From assembly GCA_002162095.1 (NCBI GenBank), contig CP021424.1:1736001-1800000 (forward strand): 64,000 nucleotides of DNA, written 5' to 3'. Origin of the DNA: Armatimonadetes bacterium Uphvl-Ar2 (GTDB taxonomy: Bacteria > Armatimonadota > Fimbriimonadia > Fimbriimonadales > Fimbriimonadaceae). Below the pieces are notes generated by a model, which made no database searches, was not told the origin of the DNA, and saw only the letters and a program-made list of their open reading frames with translations. This document shows, piece by piece, positions 24,777 through 33,173 of this stretch (position 1 is the stretch's first letter; every line of letters starts with the position of its first letter). A program made the position numbers and the translations under genes.

Positions 24777-24853
24777 TGGGGCGGATAATGGGTCTTGAAC
24801 CCACGACCTCCTCAGCCACAGTGAGGCGCTCTAACCCCTGAGCTATATCCGCC
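24777..24853 (-). tRNA. tRNA-His (anticodon GTG)
   Basis: Cloverleaf on the minus strand: acceptor GCGGATA with TATCCGC, D-arm GCTC/GAGC, anticodon stem CCTCA/TGAGG with loop CTGTGGC (anticodon GTG), and T-loop GTTCAAG. The extra G at -1 (base 24853) faces discriminator C73, the histidine identity pair, and CCA is encoded ending at 24777. Confidence 0.97.
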
Positions 24854-24919
24854 GCGTGGGCTAGAGTATAGACGAATTGGCGCGCACGCGTGAGGCCACC
24901 GGGACTGCCCGGCTCGGCG

Positions 24920-24964
24920 CCTGAATCCTCGCGCGAACCCGGCGCGTCTGGTGAAGAACAATGG
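24920..24964 (+). repeat. 45-bp direct repeat, left copy (rnhB start region)
   Basis: Matches 25903-25947 at 43 of 45 positions. It includes the bases just upstream of rnhB and an ATG. Here that ATG opens the kinase-like gene; in the right copy it opens rnhB. The copies bracket an AT-rich gene. Confidence 0.92.
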
Positions 24965-25869
24965 GTGCGAGCGGAGACCAGCCACGGGCCACGCGGTTGC
25001 TTCAGCAAGCCATATCCAGGCTTGGTCTCGAGATCCAGCGGGTTGTGCCCGTCTCAGACTCCTTCAGTTCCAGTGTTCTTTCCTTTGTCACGACACATGG
25101 ACAGCATCTCGTTCTCAAGCTTCCTTGGAGCCGAGCCAAGGCTGAGCGCGAGATACGGGCACTAGACCTCTTACAGAATCACGCGTTTGTGCCGAACTTG
25201 GTGGACACTCTGGAGATAGAAGGGGAATTGATTCTCCTGATCCAGGGCCTCGGTGGTGAACCTTGGCAAGAAAGTTGGGAATTGCCGCCAAAGAGTCTCT
25301 ATGACATTGGGCTTGCCGTGGCTCAAATACACGAAGTGTCTGTTGAGGGTTACAGTGGTCACGCATCTTGGGAGAGTTTTCTTCAGGAAAATGCTCGGGA
25401 GTACATTCAGCGAATCAAGGGAGATGATCGTGATCTTGCCCAAATCGCATTGCAGATTCTAAGCGAAAACATTGATATAGTTGACTTTTCTGGTAGTGCT
25501 CAGCTCGTTCACTTTGACCTCCGTCCCGGAAATGTGCTTGTGCGAGAATTGAACTTTGTCGGAATCATTGATTTCGAGTCTTGGAGGGGTGGTCACGCTT
25601 CCATGGACTTCTTCAAATTCTGGGAGCACTTCGCCAAAACCGGCCACAACGGGCTCGACTTGATTTGTAAAGCCTACCGTGACTCTGTTTCAGTAGCAGA
25701 AGGCTGGATGTATCCGAATGAGTTAGCTGAGCTGATGAAACTGTATTCCGCTTATCACGGGCTTGCCGGGCTATCTTGGTGCTATACGAGGAGTAACTTT
25801 GAAGGTGATTTTCCGGTGAGAAACCGGCAGCGGATTCAAGACGCCATTCAGTTTTTTGGCGTACCTTAG
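24961..25869 (+). CDS. Aminoglycoside phosphotransferase/choline-kinase-like protein
   Basis: 302-residue small-molecule kinase of the APH/ChoK (protein-kinase-like) fold. An N-lobe with LVLKLPW gives the likely ATP-binding lysine. The catalytic loop LVHFDLRPGNVLV (about residues 180-192) has the HxDxxxxN pattern, and GIIDFES (about 200-206) supplies the metal-binding aspartate. Substrate is unknown, and resistance should not be assumed. The gene is AT-rich relative to rnhB and uvrA. Its ATG lies inside a duplicated copy of the rnhB start region, so it appears to use native initiation signals. Confidence 0.75.
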   Translation: MGASGDQPRATRLLQQAISRLGLEIQRVVPVSDSFSSSVLSFVTTHGQHLVLKLPWSRAKAEREIRALDLLQNHAFVPNLVDTLEIEGELILLIQGLGGEPWQESWELPPKSLYDIGLAVAQIHEVSVEGYSGHASWESFLQENAREYIQRIKGDDRDLAQIALQILSENIDIVDFSGSAQLVHFDLRPGNVLVRELNFVGIIDFESWRGGHASMDFFKFWEHFAKTGHNGLDLICKAYRDSVSVAEGWMYPNELAELMKLYSAYHGLAGLSWCYTRSNFEGDFPVRNRQRIQDAIQFFGVP

Positions 25870-25902
25870 GGTCTGGGGAGGTGACATTGCACGAATGCCT
25901 AT

Positions 25903-25947
25903 CCTGAATCCTCGCGCGAACCCGATGCGTCTGGTGAAGAACAATGG
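25903..25947 (+). repeat. 45-bp direct repeat, right copy (native rnhB start)
   Basis: Right copy of the repeat at 24920-24964 (43/45). It ends with the ATG and next base of rnhB. Confidence 0.92.
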
Positions 25948-26540
25948 AATGGTTTGAGGACGAACTGGGCGTGGACGAGGTCGGGCGGGGTCCGCTCGCC
26001 GGTCCGGTCGTCGTCGCGGCGGTGTGGCTGCCGCCCGGGTTCGACCTCACGGGGTTGGGCGACAGCAAGGCCCTGACCGAACGCCAGCGCCAAACCCAGG
26101 CCGCCCGCATCCGCGCGGAGGCCACCTTCCACGTGGTGGCGATGACCCACGACGACGTGGACACTTACAACGTGCTGGGCGCCACCGAAGAGGGCATGCG
26201 CCGCGCCGTGGCTGCCATCCAAAGTTCCGCCCAACGCGCCGCCATTGACGGCAACCGGGTGCCCCTGGGGCTGGCCTTGCCGGGGCGGGCCATCGTGAAG
26301 GGCGACCGGCACCACGCCGCCATTGCCGCCGCCAGCATCCTGGCCAAGGTGGAGCGCGACGCCTACATGATTGCCGCCGGCCGTCGCTGGCCGCAGTACG
26401 GATTCGAGAAGCACAAGGGCTACCCTAGCCCCACCCACCTGGAGGCGCTGAACCGCTACGGCCCGTGCCCGATTCACCGCCGATCCTTTGCGCCCGTGCG
26501 GCAGGCGGAACTGCAAGGATGTCTGGTCCTCAATCCGTAG
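25944..26540 (+). CDS. rnhB: Ribonuclease HII
   Basis: Degrades RNA in RNA-DNA hybrids and removes single ribonucleotides from DNA. 198 residues. Catalytic carboxylates sit in GVDEVGRGPLAGPVVVAA (Asp and Glu near residues 11-12). Other motifs are GLGDSKALTERQR, IVKGDRHHAAIAAASILAKVERD and YGFEKHKGYPSPTH. The 3' end overlaps yraN by 22 bases, so the two are coupled. The start lies at the right-hand direct repeat. Confidence 0.95.
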   Translation: MEWFEDELGVDEVGRGPLAGPVVVAAVWLPPGFDLTGLGDSKALTERQRQTQAARIRAEATFHVVAMTHDDVDTYNVLGATEEGMRRAVAAIQSSAQRAAIDGNRVPLGLALPGRAIVKGDRHHAAIAAASILAKVERDAYMIAAGRRWPQYGFEKHKGYPSPTHLEALNRYGPCPIHRRSFAPVRQAELQGCLVLNP

Positions 26541-26860
26541 GCCGGGCCGCCGAAGATCGCGCGGCCGCCGAACTTCTGGCCCGGGGCTACACCCTGCTCA
26601 CCCGCCGGTGGCGCGGGGGCGGCGGGGAACTGGACCTGGTGGCCCTGGAGGGCGACACCCTGGTAGTGGTGGAAGTGAAAGAGCGCGCGGCGGGGCTGAC
26701 GGCCGCCCTGGAAAGCCTGACCCCGACGAAACGCCGCCGCCTGCGCCAAGCCGCCGAGGCGTACCAAGCGACGCACGAACTGCAAGAGCACGAGCTGAGG
26801 TTCGACCTGGCGCTGGTAACTCCCGCCGGCATCGAGTGGATGCACGGCGTGGAAATCTGA
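26519..26860 (+). CDS. YraN family (UPF0102) endonuclease-like protein
   Basis: 113 residues from ATG 26519. The restriction-endonuclease-like fold is indicated by GRAAEDRAAAELLARGY, GGGELDLVALEGDTLVVVEVKER (D and E-x-K positions) and RRLRQAAEAY. Genes of this family commonly follow rnhB, as here, with an overlapping start. Function is unsettled. Confidence 0.88.
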   Translation: MSGPQSVGRAAEDRAAAELLARGYTLLTRRWRGGGGELDLVALEGDTLVVVEVKERAAGLTAALESLTPTKRRRLRQAAEAYQATHELQEHELRFDLALVTPAGIEWMHGVEI

Positions 26861-26868
26861 GCGTTCGC

Positions 26869-28809
26869 TTAGTGAACGCGGGAGCCTTCGGGGGCTTCCT
26901 TGTCCGGTTCCAGCAGGATGGCGCCGCCATCTGGGCCGTCGGCGGCCATGATCATCCCCTGGCTATCCAGGCCCATCAGCTTGGCGGGTTTGAGGTTGAA
27001 CACCACCACCACCTGGCGCCCGATGAGGTCCTCGGGGGCGTACTGCTTGGCGATGCCGGCCACGATCTGGCGCTGGATGTCGCCCACCCGCACTTGCAGC
27101 TTCATCAGCTTGTCACTCCCTTCGGCACGTTCGGCTTCGATGATCCGCGCCACGCGCAGATCGAACCGGAAGAACTCATCAATGCTGACTTCGGGGGCGG
27201 GTTCGGGCAGGCCGCGCTTCGGCTTCTCCTTCTTTTCGGCCTTCTCCGCCGGGGCGGCAGCGGGCTTGGGTTCCGGCTTGGCGCGCTCTAGGCGCGGGAA
27301 CATGGGCTCGGGATTGTTGAGCTTGGTGCCCGCAGGGAGGCTCGCCGGAGTGCCAATCGCGTCGTAATCTGTAAGCGGGGCGAGGTTGAGTTGCTTGGCC
27401 ATGGCATCGGCGGCGTGCGGAATGAACGGCCGCACCAGGGACTCGCTGGCGCGCAGGCCGAGCAGAATGGAGAGCATCACGGCCCCCAGTGCCGGGTCTT
27501 CGCTCTTGGCCAGGGCCCACGGGGCGCGGGTGTCGATGTACTTGTTGAGGAAGCGCACGAGGCCAATGGCGCCGTCGGCAGCTTCGTCAATCCGGTGACG
27601 ATCAAAGGCATCGGCAACCTTGGCTTTGGCCTCGGCGATGGCGGCCACGAGGTCGGCTTCGGGTTCGGCATCCGGAATCTGGCCGCCCACGAACTTGTGC
27701 GCCATATTCAGCGCCCGGTTGAGGGCATTGCCGAGGTCGTTGGCGAGGTCGGCGTTGTAAATCCGCTCGATCGAATCTTCGGTGAAGTTCGTGTCGTTGT
27801 CGTAGGGAACGCTGCGGGCCAGCACCCAGCGCACGGCATCCATGGCCAGCTCCGGCTGGCAACCGGCCTCGACGAACTTCTGGATCAGGTCGTCGGGGTT
27901 GATGACGTTGCCCTTGCTCTTGCTCATCTTGCCGCCCTCGCCGAAGGTGAACCATCCGTGGGCGATGACCGTGCGGGGCAGGGGGAGGTCGGCGGCCATC
28001 AGCATGGCGGGCCACAGCGTGGCGTGGAACCGCGTAAAGATCTCCTTGGCCATCCAGTGCACATCGCAGGGCCACAGGTCTTCCCACCCAGCTTCGGGCC
28101 ATCCCGTCGCGGCGAGATAGTTAATAAGAGCGTCAAACCATACATAAATCACGCGGCTCTCGTCGCCCGGCACGGGGATGCCCCAGCCCGGGTTGGCGCG
28201 CGTGATACACATGTCGCGCAGGCCCTGCTTAATGAACGAAATGACTTCATTACGGCGGCCTTCGGGCTGCAAGAACTCGGGGTTTTGTTCAATATGAGCG
28301 AGCAAAGGATCGCCAAATGCGCTGAGTCGGAAGAAATAGTTCTCCTCGCTCACCCATCGCACTTCGTTGCCGTCCGGGCTCTTGCCGTCCACCAGGTCGG
28401 TTTCGCGCACAAAGGTTTCGGCGGAAACGTCGTACCACCCTTCGTACGAGCCCATGTAGACGTGGCCCTTCTCGCGGAGGATGTCGAAAAGGCGCTGGAC
28501 GGCCGCGTGGTGGCGGGGTTCGGTGGTGCGGATGAAGTCGTCGTACTGGAAATCGAGCTTGCGCCAGGCTTCTACAAAGGCTTGGCTGATGCGGTCGGTG
28601 AAGGCTTGCGGAGTCTCGCCGGCGGCAGTGGCGGCTTCGGCGACCTTCGTGCCGTTCTCGTCGGTGCCGGTCAGGAACACCACTTCCTCCCCGCGCAGCT
28701 CACGGTGGCGCTTGGTGGCGTCGCACACCATCATTGTCAGCGCGTGGCCGGCATGGGGCACGCTATTGACATAGTAAATGGGTGTGGTCAGGTAGTAGCG
28801 CTTCGGCAT
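26869..28809 (-). CDS. metG: Methionyl-tRNA synthetase
   Basis: Charges tRNA-Met. 646 residues: class I catalytic core with the HIGH variant HAGH near residue 20, FLTGTDENGTKVAEAA, and KMSKSKGNVI near residue 300. An anticodon-binding helical domain follows, then an Ala/Lys/Pro-rich linker (about 515-545) and a C-terminal tRNA-binding OB domain (FRFDLRVARIIEAERAEG to SRVH). No zinc-knuckle cysteine pairs are seen, as in the MetG2-type enzymes. It follows the DnaJ gene by 23 bases in a gspF-dnaJ-metG run. Confidence 0.96.
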   Translation of the reverse strand: MPKRYYLTTPIYYVNSVPHAGHALTMMVCDATKRHRELRGEEVVFLTGTDENGTKVAEAATAAGETPQAFTDRISQAFVEAWRKLDFQYDDFIRTTEPRHHAAVQRLFDILREKGHVYMGSYEGWYDVSAETFVRETDLVDGKSPDGNEVRWVSEENYFFRLSAFGDPLLAHIEQNPEFLQPEGRRNEVISFIKQGLRDMCITRANPGWGIPVPGDESRVIYVWFDALINYLAATGWPEAGWEDLWPCDVHWMAKEIFTRFHATLWPAMLMAADLPLPRTVIAHGWFTFGEGGKMSKSKGNVINPDDLIQKFVEAGCQPELAMDAVRWVLARSVPYDNDTNFTEDSIERIYNADLANDLGNALNRALNMAHKFVGGQIPDAEPEADLVAAIAEAKAKVADAFDRHRIDEAADGAIGLVRFLNKYIDTRAPWALAKSEDPALGAVMLSILLGLRASESLVRPFIPHAADAMAKQLNLAPLTDYDAIGTPASLPAGTKLNNPEPMFPRLERAKPEPKPAAAPAEKAEKKEKPKRGLPEPAPEVSIDEFFRFDLRVARIIEAERAEGSDKLMKLQVRVGDIQRQIVAGIAKQYAPEDLIGRQVVVVFNLKPAKLMGLDSQGMIMAADGPDGGAILLEPDKEAPEGSRVH

Positions 28810-28832
28810 CGAGGCCAGAGTTTACCGGTCGC

Positions 28833-29978
28833 TCAAACGCGGTTCCGGACATCCCCCAGGGCCCACCCGAGGAGCGCGGCGATGCCCATCACGTTGCCGC
28901 CCCACAGCAGCATCTGGCCGACCAATCCCCAACCCGAAGGGAGGCCGCCTACCGCTAGGATGGCGAGGCCGGCGATGACCAGGATCATGAGCCGGAAAGC
29001 CGGGTGCGACCAACCCCGCCGACGGTAGGCAAACCACCACTGGACGGCCGCGCAAAGAGGGAAGGAGAATGGCGCCAGAATCAGCACCCACACCACCGGG
29101 CCGACCCGCTGGACGCTGCTTTCCATGCTGATGCTCCAGGAACTGAGGTAGCCGCCCCACGCCCCGGCGAGGCCCAGGGCAAAACCGCTGACGACGAAGG
29201 CCATCAGCACCCCGGCGGTCCACTCGCTGAGCGGGCCGAACTGTGGCACCAGCGCGGGCTCTCGGGCCAGCGCCAGGTAGCAGGCGAGCCCCAGGATAGT
29301 GGCAAAGGCCAGGGTGAGGGGGCGACCCGCGCGTTCATCCCGGGCCACGCGGCTTTGCGGGGCCCGGGCGGCGGCCACGGTGAGCGCCTCGTATTGCCGC
29401 AGGTACACCGCGTTATCGGGCGCGAACTGGGCGGCAAAGGCGTAAGCGGTGGCGGCGGTGCGCACGTCGCCTTGGGCCAAGGCAAAGTCGGCCTGCACGG
29501 CGTAGGCGTCGGCCTGGCGGGGGTCGATTTCGAGAATCCGCTTGGCCAGCAGGGAGGCGGCGGCAAGTTCGCCCCGGTTGGCCAGCTTCTGCATTTCATC
29601 CACGTCGGCGCGGAGGGCACGGTATTCGTGCTCGTCAAAGGTGGGGCGCACGTGGTCCATCCGGCGGGCATCGGCGCGGCGGCGGAGCTCTTCGGCCTCC
29701 TTGGCCTCGCGCTCTTCGCGGATGCGGCGCATCCGCTCTCGGATTTCCTCGGCTTGCCGTTGCTCGTGGTCGCGGGCGGTGAGGGCGTCGTAAGCCTGGC
29801 GGCGCAGGGGTTCACTCAGGGTTTCGTAGGCGGATTGCACGGCCTCAAACTGGGCTCGCGCCTCCGGGCTGTCGTTGACATCTGGGTGATAGGTGCGCGC
29901 TAGCCGCCGGTACGCCTGGCGGACAGCCGCGTCATCGGCCTCGCGGTCAATGCCTAAAACTTCGTAATGATCGGGCAA
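28833..29978 (-). CDS. J-domain protein with TPR-like middle and C-terminal TM helices
   Basis: 381 residues. Residues 3-65 form a J-domain (HYEVLGIDREADD, YHPDVN with the HPD tripeptide, AYETLSEPLRRQAYD), so it should recruit an Hsp70. A charged Arg/Glu coiled coil follows (about 70-105), then TPR-like helices (LAAASLLAKRILEIDPRQADAYAVQADFALAQGD). At least four hydrophobic helices from about residue 205 to the C-terminus suggest membrane anchoring. It starts with TTG three bases after the gspF stop. It is unlike DnaJ itself, lacking the Gly/Phe and zinc domains. Confidence 0.82.
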   Translation of the reverse strand: MPDHYEVLGIDREADDAAVRQAYRRLARTYHPDVNDSPEARAQFEAVQSAYETLSEPLRRQAYDALTARDHEQRQAEEIRERMRRIREEREAKEAEELRRRADARRMDHVRPTFDEHEYRALRADVDEMQKLANRGELAAASLLAKRILEIDPRQADAYAVQADFALAQGDVRTAATAYAFAAQFAPDNAVYLRQYEALTVAAARAPQSRVARDERAGRPLTLAFATILGLACYLALAREPALVPQFGPLSEWTAGVLMAFVVSGFALGLAGAWGGYLSSWSISMESSVQRVGPVVWVLILAPFSFPLCAAVQWWFAYRRRGWSHPAFRLMILVIAGLAILAVGGLPSGWGLVGQMLLWGGNVMGIAALLGWALGDVRNRV

Positions 29979-29981
29979 TCC

Positions 29982-31298
29982 TTAGGGCTCCGCGAACTCG
30001 AAGATCCTTGTAAAGTATCCCGACCAGAAATTGATGACGATCATGCCAATAAAGATGAACACCGCGAGCATCACCACCACGGTCAAGACTTGCGCGGCCT
30101 GCTTGGCCCGTACCCGTCCCTCGTCTTCGTAGTATTCCGAGACCTTAAGAAGCATCTGATCGAGGTTTCCGGTTTGCTCCCCGGTGCCGGTCATGTCCAG
30201 CACAATCTGGTTGAAGGCGCCGGTGCGGCCCCAGGCCTCGGTGATGCCGATGCCTTCCTTTAACCATTCGGAGGCCGGATAAATTTGACGTCGCACGGCC
30301 AGGTTTCCGCAGGCGTCAGCGGCGAGGCGGGTGCTTTCCGGCATGCTCATGCCGGAGCGGTAAAGCGCCCCGAACGCCCGACCAAAACGGGCCATCGCAA
30401 AGCCGTGTGCCGTCTTGCCGATGTACGGAATGCGCAAGGCGATCTGGTCAATAGTCTCTCGGAACGCGGGAATCTTAGAGAACACGCGATTGTAGAAAAG
30501 TAGCCCCAAAATCAAGGCCGCCACAAAGAGATAGAAGCCGATACTCTCGAACGGAGACTTAATGGCAAAGGTGGGTTGGCCCACCACGCTGCGGATAATG
30601 AAATTCGCTCCGACGATGATGATGATCGCCACCACCACCAGCATCTTGGGATAGAAGGTCTCCTTCTTAATGAGCGTGACGATAGAGTGCTCGTGCTCGT
30701 AATAGTCGGCGAGGTGGAAGCACTGGTGCTCTAGGGTGCCGCCGAGCTCTCCGGCGCGGATCATAGAGACGGCTAACGGAGAGAAGACCTCGGGGTACCG
30801 CTGCATACAGGCGGAGAAAGGTCGCCCCTCTCGCACGTGCGCCGAGCCCTCTTGCAAAACCGACTTCAGCTTGCGGCTGGTGGTTTGGTTGCTCAGGGTC
30901 TGCAGCGCCTGTACAGGGTTCACCCCGGCGCCGAGCATCGTGCCGTACTGCCGGAAGAAGAACATCAGGTCACGCAGACCGACGTGCTCAAACATCCCGC
31001 CGATGACATAGGAGCGCACCGGATTGCGCGCGTCCAGCGGCGGGGGAGGTGGCATATCTCCGGGTTGCGGTCCGGTGGGGATCGCCCCCGGGATCGCCGC
31101 ACCGCGAGGTTGCTCCATACGCGCCCGGGATCCCGGCGGTGGAGTGGCATCCAGCCCGCCCGTGGCTTGCGAGAGACCCGTGACAATCAAGCCCTGGTTT
31201 TGCAGCTTCTTCAGCGCTTCGTCCAAAGACTTGCCCAGAGTGGTGCCACTCCGCTGCTTGCCCTCGGCGTCCATGGCCTGATATTCAAAAAGTGGCAT
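29982..31298 (-). CDS. Type II secretion / type IV pilus inner-membrane platform protein (GspF/PilC)
   Basis: 438 residues from ATG 31298, preceded by GGAAGGAG. The N-terminus MPLFEYQAMDAEGKQRSGT is the family hallmark. A Pro-rich stretch follows, then two T2SSF domains, each with LMFFFRQYGTMLGAGVNPVQAL or FGRAFGALYRSGMSMPEST at the start and long TM helices (FYPKMLVVVAIIIIVGANFII; LTVVVMLAVFIFIGMIVINF). No ATPase, pilin or secretin gene is adjacent, so its machine is encoded elsewhere. Confidence 0.9.
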   Translation of the reverse strand: MPLFEYQAMDAEGKQRSGTTLGKSLDEALKKLQNQGLIVTGLSQATGGLDATPPPGSRARMEQPRGAAIPGAIPTGPQPGDMPPPPPLDARNPVRSYVIGGMFEHVGLRDLMFFFRQYGTMLGAGVNPVQALQTLSNQTTSRKLKSVLQEGSAHVREGRPFSACMQRYPEVFSPLAVSMIRAGELGGTLEHQCFHLADYYEHEHSIVTLIKKETFYPKMLVVVAIIIIVGANFIIRSVVGQPTFAIKSPFESIGFYLFVAALILGLLFYNRVFSKIPAFRETIDQIALRIPYIGKTAHGFAMARFGRAFGALYRSGMSMPESTRLAADACGNLAVRRQIYPASEWLKEGIGITEAWGRTGAFNQIVLDMTGTGEQTGNLDQMLLKVSEYYEDEGRVRAKQAAQVLTVVVMLAVFIFIGMIVINFWSGYFTRIFEFAEP

Positions 31299-31387
31299 GC
31301 CCCGCTCCTTCCTTAATTCTACGGGGAAAAGGGACAAAACGTAAGGGTCGCGGGTGCAAATTTATGCCTCTGCCATACTCCCAGGCT

Positions 31388-32830
31388 ATGACCGAGGCCG
31401 CTGCGCCGACCCTCACTTCCCGCCAGGTGTGGTGGTGGGTGCTGTTGCCGCTGCTCGGAACTTGGATTCCGCCCTTCTTCGATCTCGACGAGGGCTTCTA
31501 TGCGGCCATTGTCTCGGAAATGAGCCGCCGGGGCGACTGGATCACCCCGTTCTACAACGGGGCGCCCTGGTTCGAGAAGCCCATCCTCATCTACTGGGCG
31601 GCGCTGATTCCGTACCAACTTTTCGGGAGTTTTGCGCCGGAGTTCGCCATGCGTCTACCCAGTGGCGTGGCGACCATGGTGACGGCGTGGATCCTCACCC
31701 GGTGGCTGGCCGCCACTGGCCGCGAACCGAGCGCGGGCGTGGTGGCTCTCATTTATGGCTCGATGCTGCTGCCGGTGGTGATGGGGCACCTCATGACCCC
31801 CGACGCCCTCTTTGTGATGTGCCTGGCGGGGGCGCTGAGTACGTTCTTCAAGAGCCTGGAGGTGCCCAAGTTTCGGGTGGCCACGGGGTTCTGGCTGGGT
31901 ATGGGGGTACTGGCCAAGGGGCCAGTGACGCTGGCGTTCTTCGGGGCGTTCTTGATCTGGCAGTACTTGGGCGAAAAGGAACTGCGCCCGGCCTGGCGTG
32001 GGGGCTGGCTAGGCGGCATCGCCGTGATGGTGGCGGTGATCTGCACTTGGTACCTGCCGTGCTATCTCGTCAACCGGGAGTTGTTCGTCCAGGAGTTTTT
32101 GATTGAGCAGAACGTCAACCGGTTCCTCGGCGGCGACACGGCGCACCGCACTCCGTTCTGGATGACCCCCATCTACTTCCCGGTAATCCTCTTGATCGCA
32201 GCCTTGCCCTGGAGCCTCCGGGCCATTCGCAGCCGCACACTGTGGAAGGAATGCGCCGATTACCGCTACGCCGCGCGGTGGCTGGTATTGGTAACGGTGT
32301 TCTTCAGCATTTCACAAAGCAAACTGCCGCACTACATCCTGCCCGCGTTCCCGGCGCTCGCCATGGTGGCCGCGATTAGCGTGGCCCCCGGAGATATCCG
32401 CCGCCTGACGGGCCAGGCCCGGTGGACCATAGGGATTGTGACCGCGTTGGTGGCCGGCGGCCTGGTGTGGTGGGGCGGCGCGAGCGGCCAATTGGAAGCC
32501 CGGGATGAACTTCGCCTGGCCAAGAGCGCTCTGCCGGGGGCCCCGATTGTCCTCTTCCAGTTGCCCAAGCAGGAAGGCATCGTCTACGAAGCTCGCCTGC
32601 AACAAACATCCTTGCCCTCCATGGTGGCCTATGCGAACCGCGTGGTCTTGATGACTTCGGAGCCTGAAGACCTGGATGCTCAGCCGGCGGGAGATTCGCT
32701 CTTGTTCACGCGGACCGGGCGCATCACTCCCGAGGTGGCCGAGGCCATCCGTACGCACGGAGGCGAGATTGAATTGATCACGGGGACCGCCGGGGGCGCG
32801 TTCGAGTCGTACCGACTCCGACGACCTTAG
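31388..32830 (+). CDS. ArnT/PMT-family membrane glycosyltransferase
   Basis: About 480 residues of the GT83/ArnT-like superfamily, which transfers sugars from polyprenyl phosphate donors to envelope acceptors. The catalytic-type aspartate-glutamate motif FFDLDEGFYAAIVSEM lies near residues 35-50, followed by FYNGAPWFEKPILIYW and GVLAKGPVTLAFFGAFLIW. About ten hydrophobic helices are followed by a soluble C-terminal part. ATG 31388 and ATG 31364 are both possible starts. It runs divergently from gspF. Confidence 0.8.
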   Translation: MTEAAAPTLTSRQVWWWVLLPLLGTWIPPFFDLDEGFYAAIVSEMSRRGDWITPFYNGAPWFEKPILIYWAALIPYQLFGSFAPEFAMRLPSGVATMVTAWILTRWLAATGREPSAGVVALIYGSMLLPVVMGHLMTPDALFVMCLAGALSTFFKSLEVPKFRVATGFWLGMGVLAKGPVTLAFFGAFLIWQYLGEKELRPAWRGGWLGGIAVMVAVICTWYLPCYLVNRELFVQEFLIEQNVNRFLGGDTAHRTPFWMTPIYFPVILLIAALPWSLRAIRSRTLWKECADYRYAARWLVLVTVFFSISQSKLPHYILPAFPALAMVAAISVAPGDIRRLTGQARWTIGIVTALVAGGLVWWGGASGQLEARDELRLAKSALPGAPIVLFQLPKQEGIVYEARLQQTSLPSMVAYANRVVLMTSEPEDLDAQPAGDSLLFTRTGRITPEVAEAIRTHGGEIELITGTAGGAFESYRLRRP

Positions 32831-33150
32831 GGGTTCGCGGGGCCTTCGATCACCACGGCCGTGCCATCGGCCAGCGGTTCATCCAGGGGCAGGGAAGGCG
32901 GTAAGGCTCCCGTTCTGGGTTTGGCCAGAGCCAGCACCTCTCTCAGCGTTTTGCCTTTCTGAATCTGGTAGCGGCCGGAATTGCGCACATGCCCCCGCAC
33001 AGAGACTTCGATCCACTCAATTTGCACCGGCTGGGGCGCGGCGATCGGCTGGCTTCGGGCTTGCTGGCGCAATTGAAGCTGCCCCGCGAGGGCCAGGATC
33101 ACGACGCCACTGAGGATAGCTAGCCACTTGCCCGCTTGCCGTCGATCCAT
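32827..33150 (-). CDS. Small membrane-anchored SLBB-like protein
   Basis: 107 residues with one N-terminal TM helix (LAILSGVVILALAG), a linker, then a single SLBB-like unit (IEVSVRGHVRNSGRYQIQKGKTLREVLALAK and DGTAVVIEG). It resembles the N-terminal half of ComEA-type proteins, but no helix-hairpin-helix is present. It lies 23 bases downstream of ppx on the same strand. The stop overlaps the end of the convergent glycosyltransferase gene. Confidence 0.65.
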   Translation of the reverse strand: MDRRQAGKWLAILSGVVILALAGQLQLRQQARSQPIAAPQPVQIEWIEVSVRGHVRNSGRYQIQKGKTLREVLALAKPRTGALPPSLPLDEPLADGTAVVIEGPANP

Positions 33151-33173
33151 GCCGGAATGTTACTTAAAGTGAC

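Noticed and set aside
24961-25869. Calling the kinase-like gene an antibiotic resistance gene
   Set aside because: The fold motifs support a small-molecule kinase, but substrate specificity cannot be read from sequence and nothing in the context indicates resistance.
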